NCBI GenBank assembly: GCA_003279615.1
Contig: QCHM01000005.1
Coordinates: 45,792-109,791, forward strand
From: Prochlorococcus sp. AG-402-B19
GTDB lineage: Bacteria > Cyanobacteriota > Cyanobacteriia > PCC-6307 > Cyanobiaceae
DNA length: 64,000 bases
Direction: 5' to 3'
Below are positions 57,863 through 64,000 of this stretch, piece after piece (positions within the stretch are counted from its first letter, which is position 1; each line of letters begins with the position of its first letter). The position numbers and the translations under genes are program-made. The notes under the pieces were generated by a model that was given only the letters and a program-made list of their open reading frames with translations, made no database searches and was not told where the DNA came from.

Positions 57863-58507
57863 TTGGGTATTAATCTGCAAGAATATTTCCGACTGCTTAA
57901 TATTGCTGTGAGAGAAATCTTAATTAGCTTTTCTGTTTGCCTTAGCTGCTTGATGATTGCAGTGATCAGCCAAATCATCTCACCAACTCCAACGAATGCC
58001 TTACAAATTGACCAACCAATCCAAGCGGATGTAAGGCAATCCACAAAAACCAGCGAGTCTGCAACTAATCCATTTGAATTAGACCCAGAAGACCCAAATC
58101 CATCACTTTTTACTATGGCTTCAGATAAAACAAGTACAAGCAATGCTCCTCTCGGAGGAGCTGAGATAGGAGCATCTCAAGTAACTTCAAGTGGGCTAAA
58201 AATTACTGAATTAGTTATAGGTGATGGTCAAGAAGCCACCCCAGGAACAAGTGTCTCAGTAAATTACAAGGGTACTCTTGATGATGGGAAAGAATTTGAC
58301 AGCAGTTATGGAAGAGGTCCTTTTGAATTTTCTTTAGGTGCAGGAATGGTGATAAAGGGTTGGGATGAGGGAGTCGCAGGAATGAAAGTTGGAGGAAAAA
58401 GAAAATTAGTCATCCCACCAGAATTGGGATATGGCAGCAGAGGGATAGGTCCAATCCCCCCTAATTCAGTTTTAACTTTTGAAGTGGAATTATTGGGTGT
58501 TAAGTGA
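57863..58507 (+). CDS. FKBP-type peptidyl-prolyl cis-trans isomerase with N-terminal anchor
   Basis: A 214-residue protein (listed TTG start; GTG at 57908 is an alternative that still keeps the hydrophobic segment [19 protein letters not shown]). A polar linker to residue 100 precedes the FKBP domain: [49 protein letters not shown] and [11 protein letters not shown]. The aromatic and D residues of the active pocket are present. It should help fold periplasmic or lumenal proteins. It precedes sodN by about 75-100 nt. Confidence 0.9.
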   Translation: MGINLQEYFRLLNIAVREILISFSVCLSCLMIAVISQIISPTPTNALQIDQPIQADVRQSTKTSESATNPFELDPEDPNPSLFTMASDKTSTSNAPLGGAEIGASQVTSSGLKITELVIGDGQEATPGTSVSVNYKGTLDDGKEFDSSYGRGPFEFSLGAGMVIKGWDEGVAGMKVGGKRKLVIPPELGYGSRGIGPIPPNSVLTFEVELLGVK

Positions 58508-58543
58508 ATTTCTTAAATTATTCAGAAGGCTCTAGAAAAAGTT

Positions 58544-58567
58544 ATGGCGTTTGTTGACAAACGCCAT
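58544..58567. promoter_or_regulatory. 10-bp hairpin before sodN
   Basis: ATGGCGTTTG, loop TTGA, CAAACGCCAT is a perfect stem between the FKBP stop and sodN. It is followed by A residues, not T residues, so on the plus strand it is not a canonical terminator. It may end the FKBP transcript weakly or be a leader structure of sodN. Confidence 0.55.
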
Positions 58568-58603
58568 TAATGTAAAAAAAAAATGTTCACAAATTATTTT
58601 CAG

Positions 58604-59074
58604 ATGTTGAGCGAAACACTTACATCAATCTTTAACAAGCTTCCAGCAAAATCTGTTCATGCGCACTGTGACGGACCTTGCGGTGTATATGACCCTTCTT
58701 CTGCAAGAGTTGCCGCAGAGGCGGTTTTGTCTATGACAAAAAAACTTATTGCTCTAGCTCCAGCTGGCAACGATCAAGCTTCCATTTCAGCTTATAACAA
58801 CACTTTTTCTCGCTTCGTTGCGATTAAAGAAGAAGAATCACAAAAGGCCAAAAAAGAACTTCTAATTCTCTGGACTGATTATTTCAAGCCTGAACACTTA
58901 GCTACATACCCAGATCTTCATGACACTTTTTGGAAAGCAGCAAAGCTTTGTAGTGCCTGCAAGGTAAATATTGATCAAACCAAGGCAGAAGAGTTATTAG
59001 CAGCTGTACAAAAGATTCACTCTATGTTTTGGTCTTCAAAAGGTAGAAGTGATAGCTGGGTTACGGCAAGCTGA
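58604..59074 (+). CDS. sodN: Nickel superoxide dismutase
   Basis: From ATG 58604 (start MLSETLTSIFNKLPAKSVHA) the precursor has 156 residues, the usual NiSOD length; an ATG 7 codons upstream is less likely. The mature enzyme would begin at His in HCDGPCGVYDP after removal of the 20-residue leader. This hook binds Ni through the N-terminal His, Cys2 and Cys6. The rest is the four-helix bundle (AEAVLSMTKKL onward). It removes superoxide without iron. sodX overlaps its 3' end by 26 nt. Confidence 0.95.
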   Translation: MLSETLTSIFNKLPAKSVHAHCDGPCGVYDPSSARVAAEAVLSMTKKLIALAPAGNDQASISAYNNTFSRFVAIKEEESQKAKKELLILWTDYFKPEHLATYPDLHDTFWKAAKLCSACKVNIDQTKAEELLAAVQKIHSMFWSSKGRSDSWVTAS

Positions 59075-59426
59075 TAAGAGCCTTTTCCACAAGCCCGACT
59101 TATTTACTTTATTTACTTTAATAATTGGGTACCGACAACATTTACGTGTTGTCGGTACTTCTATGGAAAGAACTCTTAAAGAGGGTGACTTAGTAACATA
59201 TAAAAAGTTAAACCCAAAAAATATTGACTTAGAGATTGGCGATATCGTCGTTGCCTCTCATCCAAGAGTAACTAATAAGTTAATAATTAAAAGAATTCAT
59301 AGAATTTATCAAAACAAATATGATTTAAGGGGAGACAACTCCTTTGCAAGCACTGATAGTAGAGAATTGGGTTTAATTGAATTAGATTTAATCATTGGAA
59401 AAGTAGACAAAATTTTCTCTAAATAG
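59049..59426 (+). CDS. sodX: Nickel-type superoxide dismutase maturation protease
   Basis: A 125-residue S26-type peptidase that removes the NiSOD leader. VVGTSMERTLKEGD near residue 34 holds the catalytic serine, KLIIKRIHRIY near residue 77 the catalytic lysine, and LRGDNSFASTDSRELGLI is the C-terminal family box. It starts at GTG 59049 within the sodN 3' end, so translation of the pair is coupled. Confidence 0.92.
   Translation: MIAGLRQADKSLFHKPDLFTLFTLIIGYRQHLRVVGTSMERTLKEGDLVTYKKLNPKNIDLEIGDIVVASHPRVTNKLIIKRIHRIYQNKYDLRGDNSFASTDSRELGLIELDLIIGKVDKIFSK
59129..59158. repeat. 12-bp perfect hairpin inside sodX
   Basis: GTACCGACAACA, loop TTTACG, TGTTGTCGGTAC lie just before the codon for the catalytic serine region. 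The stem is perfect and GC-rich for this genome. It may pause transcription or translation at the sodN-sodX junction. Confidence 0.6.
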
Positions 59427-59434
59427 ATTTAGAG
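59417..59434. terminator. Weak inverted repeat at the sodX-trpC convergence
   Basis: CTCTAAAT, AG, ATTTAGAG overlaps the sodX stop. A loose T-rich tract follows near 59449. Both genes end here, so it may act as a weak terminator. Confidence 0.35.
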
Positions 59435-59458
59435 ATTGGCATAGATCTTTTCCTTAAT

Positions 59459-60346
59459 TTATAACTTACCAATTAACTTTTTAACACCACCTAATATATC
59501 TTCCTGTGACATAAGCGATTCACCAACCAAAACAGCATCAGCCCCATAACTCTTTACTAAATCCAAATCCTCTCGAGTAAATAAACCTGACTCGCTTACC
59601 AAAGTAATAGAATTTTCCTTGATTTGGTTAGCATAATTCTTAGCCAACTTCTTTGTAACTTCAAGATCAGTTTTAAAACTCTTTAAATTTCTATTATTAA
59701 TACCTATTAAATTAAATACATTAATATTTAGTACTCTTTCAAGTTCTTCTGAGTCATGAACCTCTACTAATATTGTCAATCCTAAATGTTCAGCAACCTT
59801 AGATAAGTACTTTAAATCAGAATCAGTCAGGATTGCGGCTATCAAAAGTGCAGCATCAGCGCCAGCTGCTCTTGCTTGGTAAAGCTGATAGGGATAAAGA
59901 ATAAAATCCTTACATAGGATTGGGATTTTAATTTCCTTTCTAACTTCAACTAATACATCAAAACCACCTTGAAAAAATTTTTTATCTGTTAAGACTGATA
60001 TACAGTTAGCACCTCCATCCTGATACATTTTACCTATCATTTTCGCATCAAAGTCCTCTCTAATTATCCCTCTACTTGGACTAGCTTTTTTGATTTCTGA
60101 GATTAGTGCTGGTTTCGAATTACTATTTCTTAATGCATCTATAAAATTTTTTGTTTTGGGTAAATCCTTGATCTTTTTCTTTAAATCTTCAAGCGAAACT
60201 TTTTTTCTTGCAATCTCAACTTCTAGATGTTTTTCCCAAACAATTTCCTCCAAAATATTTTTAGGTTTTGAATCTGGGTGAGGGATTGCATACTCTAAAT
60301 TAGCTACTTTTATACTTGGGTTAGGAGGTCTTCTTCTGATTTCCAT
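59459..60346 (-). CDS. trpC: Indole-3-glycerol phosphate synthase
   Basis: A 295-residue TIM barrel of tryptophan synthesis. [21 protein letters not shown] near residue 85, [32 protein letters not shown] with catalytic lysine, and [16 protein letters not shown] are the active-site strands; LVSESGLF and VLVGESLM complete the phosphate site. An N-terminal 40-residue extension is usual in cyanobacteria. It converges on sodX. Confidence 0.95.
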   Translation of the reverse strand: MEIRRRPPNPSIKVANLEYAIPHPDSKPKNILEEIVWEKHLEVEIARKKVSLEDLKKKIKDLPKTKNFIDALRNSNSKPALISEIKKASPSRGIIREDFDAKMIGKMYQDGGANCISVLTDKKFFQGGFDVLVEVRKEIKIPILCKDFILYPYQLYQARAAGADAALLIAAILTDSDLKYLSKVAEHLGLTILVEVHDSEELERVLNINVFNLIGINNRNLKSFKTDLEVTKKLAKNYANQIKENSITLVSESGLFTREDLDLVKSYGADAVLVGESLMSQEDILGGVKKLIGKL

Positions 60347-60387
60347 AATTTAAATAATTAATGATCTATAAAATAAAATTTGATTTA

Positions 60388-61830
60388 CTACTTCTTTATT
60401 TGTAAAGATGCCTGTTTATAGGCAACCTCTACAACTTCACTTAATGTTGGATGCGTATGAACTTCTTTTGCTAAATCATTGACTCGTTGTCTTCTAGAAA
60501 TTGCATTAGAAACCTCTTGTATAAGATCAGCCGCATGTAATCCATAGATATGAGCCCCAAGGACCTCTCCCGTCTCTTTATTAAAAATCAACTTCATAAT
60601 TCCATCACTTTCTAATTCAGCCAAGGCCTTAGAGTTCGCTTTAAAATAACTTCTAACAATTCCAAGTTCAAAGCCATCATTTTTCGCTAGATCTTTTGCT
60701 TCTTCTTCCGAAAGTCCAACGGAACTTATCTCAGGGTGAGTGAAAGTCGCGGCAGGAATACTTCTGTAGTCAATTTCTATTGCTTTTCCTAAAATATTTT
60801 CTACAGCAATAGTCCCTTGCGCTGCAGCAGTATGGGCCAACATCAACTTCCCCGTAACATCTCCTACCGCCCATAGATTAGAAACTGGTTTTTCATTTAC
60901 TATTACTCTCATCTGATCATCAATTGGAATAAAACCTCTCGAAGTTTCAACTCCAACAGATTGTAGATTTAGATTTTTAGTCGACGGTACTCGGCCTGTT
61001 GCAACCAGAACAGCGTCAACCTGAAGCTCCTCAATAACTTCTCGACTCTTTGCATCTGTAAGCTCAACCTCAACAGGGCAACCTGGCTTAATTTTAGTAG
61101 CGAACACTCCAGCTCGAGTTTCAATATCTCTTTTATCAATTAGGTTTCTTGAAGCAATTTTCGTTATATCAGGATCAAAAGTAGGCATCACTTTATCAAG
61201 AGCTTCAATCATAGTTACCTCACAACCTAACGCTGTATAAATATCAGCGAATTCCAAACCTATATAGCCACTACCAATTATTGCAATCCATCTTGGCAAC
61301 CATTCTAAATTAATAGCCTCATCACTTGTAAAAACAGTTCGTCCATCAATTTCAATTCCAGGCGGCACAAAAGGGTCTGAACCTGTAGCTAAGATAATAT
61401 CTCTAGCGGAAAAAATCCTATCAACTCCATTAGTTTCTCTTAAACCGACTTTTTGATTGCCTTCTAAACGTCCTTCTCCTCTAAGTATCTCAACTCCTGA
61501 TCTTTCTAATGTTTTAGTTAGATTTTTTCGAATTGTCTCAACTAAGTTTTTTGCATGTTCGGCAATTTTTTTTCGTTCAAATCTAACTGGAGCGGAATGT
61601 ATCCCAAATTCAGCAAGATGAGGAACATTTGCAAGCTCACGAACTTTACCACTGGCTGCTAGCAATGCTTTAGAGGGGACACAGCCTCTGTTGACACAGG
61701 TTCCACCCATATCTCTTGATTCGACAATCGCTACTTTCAAGCCAGCCTCTGCCGCATGCTTAGCAGCATCAAAACCTCCATATCCAGCTCCGACAACAAT
61801 TAAGTCAAAGTCAAAAGAAATTTCACTCAC
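60388..61830 (-). CDS. lpd: Dihydrolipoyl dehydrogenase
   Basis: A 480-residue flavoprotein disulfide reductase (E3). VVGAGYGGFDAAKHAAEAG binds FAD, GGTCVNRGCVPSKALL holds the redox cysteines, IAIIGSGYIGLEFADIY binds NAD, and HTHPTLSEVVEVAYKQ holds the His-Glu pair. Start codon GTG at 61830 overlaps the upstream gene by 4 nt. It serves the pyruvate dehydrogenase and glycine cleavage complexes. Confidence 0.94.
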   Translation of the reverse strand: MSEISFDFDLIVVGAGYGGFDAAKHAAEAGLKVAIVESRDMGGTCVNRGCVPSKALLAASGKVRELANVPHLAEFGIHSAPVRFERKKIAEHAKNLVETIRKNLTKTLERSGVEILRGEGRLEGNQKVGLRETNGVDRIFSARDIILATGSDPFVPPGIEIDGRTVFTSDEAINLEWLPRWIAIIGSGYIGLEFADIYTALGCEVTMIEALDKVMPTFDPDITKIASRNLIDKRDIETRAGVFATKIKPGCPVEVELTDAKSREVIEELQVDAVLVATGRVPSTKNLNLQSVGVETSRGFIPIDDQMRVIVNEKPVSNLWAVGDVTGKLMLAHTAAAQGTIAVENILGKAIEIDYRSIPAATFTHPEISSVGLSEEEAKDLAKNDGFELGIVRSYFKANSKALAELESDGIMKLIFNKETGEVLGAHIYGLHAADLIQEVSNAISRRQRVNDLAKEVHTHPTLSEVVEVAYKQASLQIKK

Positions 61831-62663
61831 GGTTTTTTGTTGATACCCTTAACCATTTTTACTCTTTGTCGCTCCAACAAGAGAGGAACTGCAGCAGATG
61901 CCACATTTAATGAATCAACTAATAAGCTATGAGGCAACGTCACAAAGTTTGTACAACAGGCTTCAATTGAAGTATGAACACCTGAACCTTCATTACCAAG
62001 AACCAATACAGTAGGGAGATCCCAGTCTAATTCCCAATAAGGTTTCACTTTCTTATCAGTAATTTTATTCGGTGAAATTGTTCCTACTACTTGGTAATTA
62101 GCATCAATTGCAATATTGAGTTTTGAAACAAGTATTTCAATACTTGAGGAAGATGAATCTCCAATCCGCTCAAAAGGTAAATGCAGAACTGAACCAGCTG
62201 AGGATCTTAAAACCTTTTGATTTAAGGGATCTGCTCCAGAAGCCAACCATATAACATCATATTCACCTGCAAGGGCTGATCGGAACAAATTACCCAAATT
62301 GCCAGGATCTTGAATCCTGTCTAAGGCCAAAATATGTTTTGGGGCTTTCCCAGGTTTTGGCAATCCTTGCATTGGGAATATCGCTGCTACACCATCAGGT
62401 GTCACTGTGGACAAAGATGCTTCTAAAACATTTGTAGTTACTAAGGTTAATAAAGATCTTGAAGCTATTTTTCTTAAAATTTCCTGATGATCATCACACC
62501 AATCAGGAGTTGCAATAACTTCTGTTGGCAAAAAATTTGTTTTCAAAGCCTCTTCTAACAAATGAGACCCCTCAAGCAAAAGAGAAGAATGCTCTTCACG
62601 TCCAGTTTTTTTTAAAAGACCCCTTAATTTCTTAACCAAAGGGTTTCTTTTACTTGTAATCAA
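61827..62663 (-). CDS. TrmH (SpoU) family RNA 2'-O-methyltransferase
   Basis: A 278-residue SPOUT enzyme. The N-terminal substrate-binding domain starts MITSKRNPLVKKLRGLLKKTGR. The C-terminal knot has ILALDRIQDPGNLGNLFRSALAG, VLVLGNEGSGVHTSIEACC and LPHSLLVDSLNVASAAVPLLLE, motifs 1 to 3 of TrmH/RlmB proteins. The target nucleotide (tRNA or rRNA) is unknown. It is coupled to lpd by a 4-nt overlap. Confidence 0.9.
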   Translation of the reverse strand: MITSKRNPLVKKLRGLLKKTGREEHSSLLLEGSHLLEEALKTNFLPTEVIATPDWCDDHQEILRKIASRSLLTLVTTNVLEASLSTVTPDGVAAIFPMQGLPKPGKAPKHILALDRIQDPGNLGNLFRSALAGEYDVIWLASGADPLNQKVLRSSAGSVLHLPFERIGDSSSSSIEILVSKLNIAIDANYQVVGTISPNKITDKKVKPYWELDWDLPTVLVLGNEGSGVHTSIEACCTNFVTLPHSLLVDSLNVASAAVPLLLERQRVKMVKGINKKP

Positions 62664-62765
62664 TGGCGAATATGAATTATTAATTTTCCAACCTCAAATT
62701 ATTTAATTTTTGAAAAGCAGAATAGTTTCTTGCATTGAATTAAAAACTGAATTTTTCTAATTAAA

Positions 62766-62879
62766 TTAAATAGAATCTATATTAAAAATTTTATTTAAAC
62801 TTTCAATATTATCAATATTTAATTTGAACCCATCAATTTTCAATAAGGTGGGCTGGACTATTTGAAATCCACTTGGCAT
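62766..62879 (-). CDS. Possible 37-residue small protein
   Basis: ATG 62879 to TAA 62766, beginning MPSGFQIVQPTLLKIDGFK. It is hydrophilic with amphipathic strands and sits in the gap divergent from murA. Composition is a bit more coding-like than the surrounding AT, but there is no family evidence and chance is possible. Confidence 0.3.
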   Translation of the reverse strand: MPSGFQIVQPTLLKIDGFKLNIDNIESLNKIFNIDSI

Positions 62880-62907
62880 TATGGCTGGGTAAGCAGTGCG
62901 ATCCAAT

Positions 62908-64000
62908 ATGAGTAGTGTGGCAACAATTAAAAGAAGTAATATTCCGCCACATCTGGAGGTAAAAGGAGGGCGTCCGCTTAGTGGGGGGTTAAGAGTTAGT
63001 GGAGCAAAAAATTCTTCCCTAGTTTTAATGGCTGCGGCTCTTCTTACGAAAGAAAAGCTCCTAATTAAAAATGTCCCACAGCTTACGGACATTGAAGTCA
63101 TGTCAGAGATTCTCCGTAATTTGGGTGCAAAGTTAACTAAAACAAATAATTCTATAGAGATTAATTCAGAATCCATTTATAACGCTGAATTACCCTATCA
63201 ACTAGTTCATAGCTTGAGAGCAAGTTTTTTCTGTGTTGGGCCCTTACTTACAAGACTTGGAGAAGCAAAAATTCCTTTACCAGGTGGTTGCAATATTGGA
63301 GCAAGACCTGTTGATGAACATATAAATGGTCTAAAAGCTTTAGGCGCGGAAGTTGAAATTAAAAATGATGTTGTAAAAGCTCAAGTTTCAGCCAAAAACA
63401 AAAGATTAATTGGAGCAAATATTACTCTTAAATATCCCAGCGTTGGAGCGACGGAAACTATCTTGATGGCTTCTTGCTTAGCTTTAGGCAAAACAACAAT
63501 ATCTAATCCCGCTAGAGAACCAGAGATACAGGATCTCGCGAAAATGCTTAATTCAATGGGAGCAAAGGTTTTTGGAGCCGGAACGAAAAGAATAACAATC
63601 ATTGGAGTGGAATCCTTAAGCGGAACTTCTCATTGTGTTATTCCCGACAGGATAGAAGCAGGAACTTTTCTTATTGCTGCAGCAATAACACGATCTCCTC
63701 TCATTATTGGTCCATTAATCCCACATCATTTGAGCGCTGTTATTTCAAAATTACAAGAGTGTGGCTGTTCAATATCTCAGCATGGAAATCATCATTTAAA
63801 AATCATTCCAAGAGAAATTTCAGGAGTTGACATAACCACAAGTCCATTCCCTGGTTTTCCAACTGATCTTCAAGCTCCATTTATGTCATTGATGGCTACA
63901 GCTAAAGGTTCAAGCAAAATCAAAGAAAGAGTTTTTGAGAATAGAATGCAACATGTTGTGGAGCTAAATAGAATGGGAGCTTGTATTTATCAAGAAAACA
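62908..64000 (+). CDS. murA: UDP-N-acetylglucosamine 1-carboxyvinyltransferase, 3' end outside window
   Basis: Frame open from ATG 62908 (GTG at 62896 also possible) to the right edge, 364 codons of about 450. [13 protein letters not shown] near residue 27, [17 protein letters not shown] with the catalytic cysteine, [23 protein letters not shown] and [16 protein letters not shown] match MurA. It performs the first committed step of peptidoglycan synthesis. Confidence 0.93.
   Translation, partial: MSSVATIKRSNIPPHLEVKGGRPLSGGLRVSGAKNSSLVLMAAALLTKEKLLIKNVPQLTDIEVMSEILRNLGAKLTKTNNSIEINSESIYNAELPYQLVHSLRASFFCVGPLLTRLGEAKIPLPGGCNIGARPVDEHINGLKALGAEVEIKNDVVKAQVSAKNKRLIGANITLKYPSVGATETILMASCLALGKTTISNPAREPEIQDLAKMLNSMGAKVFGAGTKRITIIGVESLSGTSHCVIPDRIEAGTFLIAAAITRSPLIIGPLIPHHLSAVISKLQECGCSISQHGNHHLKIIPREISGVDITTSPFPGFPTDLQAPFMSLMATAKGSSKIKERVFENRMQHVVELNRMGACIYQEN

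Noticed and set aside
62766..63176. 136-codon minus-strand frame across the murA start
   Set aside because: Most of it is antisense to murA motifs; only the last 37 codons lie in the gap and were kept as a weak candidate.
1..64000. CRISPR arrays, insertion sequences and integrases
   Set aside because: I found no regularly spaced repeats, transposase or tyrosine-recombinase motifs in either strand.

Overview
The window looks like a chromosome segment of a marine picocyanobacterium, most probably Prochlorococcus. This is inferred from the low GC content, compact gene packing, an internally coded Ni superoxide dismutase with its protease partner (sodN/sodX), the cyanobacterial division gene ftn2, an N-terminally extended ThiE, cyanobacteria-restricted families (DUF3122, DUF3611, DUF1517, TIGR03792), and the style of the house-keeping proteins. 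I cannot assign a clade from sequence alone. No insertion sequence, transposase, integrase, CRISPR array or rRNA was seen.

Region 1 (about 1-26 kb) is a very AT-rich accessory island for surface glycan synthesis. It holds a GDP-heptose module (gmhA, hddA and an HddC-GmhB-like fusion that runs off the left edge), a GDP-mannose/fucose module (manC, gmd, fcl and a GDP-mannose hydrolase), a polyprenyl-phosphate sugar-phosphate transferase that could start the glycan, a carbohydrate sulfotransferase, glycosyltransferase-like proteins, two or three polytopic membrane proteins (candidate polymerase and flippase), a sugar C-methyltransferase paired with a divergent GMD-like SDR, galE, a UDP-glucuronate epimerase-like gene and an outer-membrane beta-barrel. 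It also shows decay: an FkbM methyltransferase broken by one base and a stop-interrupted remnant near 18 kb. A tRNA-Ala(GGC) gene with an unusual DUF3102-like gene and a perfect palindrome just downstream lies inside the island.

Region 2 (about 26.0-27.3 kb) is a 1.2 kb gap between island and core. It contains a cluster of DnaA-box-like 9-mers and a strong 12-bp hairpin.

Region 3 (about 27.3-64 kb) is dense core genome: lexA with a striking long inverted-repeat operator, argF, ftsH, ribD, cobL/cbiET, nadK, pheS, surE, ribF, thiE-thiS, larB, an in-frame trmD-ispF fusion, era, phoH, rpsP, ffh, ftn2, pdhA, a group-2-type sigma factor, nnr, mnmA, lnt, an FKBP isomerase, sodN-sodX, trpC, lpd, a TrmH-family methyltransferase and the 5' part of murA. 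Several very small genes (44, 55 and 46-52 aa) were read directly from the DNA.

In Region 1 the enzymes converge on GDP-activated sugars. GmhA, HddA, GmhB and HddC would make GDP-D-glycero-D-manno-heptose, and ManC, Gmd and Fcl would make GDP-mannose and GDP-L-fucose or the 6-deoxyheptose equivalents. The C-methyltransferase/SDR pair could build a branched sugar, the initiating transferase loads the first sugar on lipid, and the sulfotransferase decorates the product. This combination is the best candidate in the window for an undescribed system.
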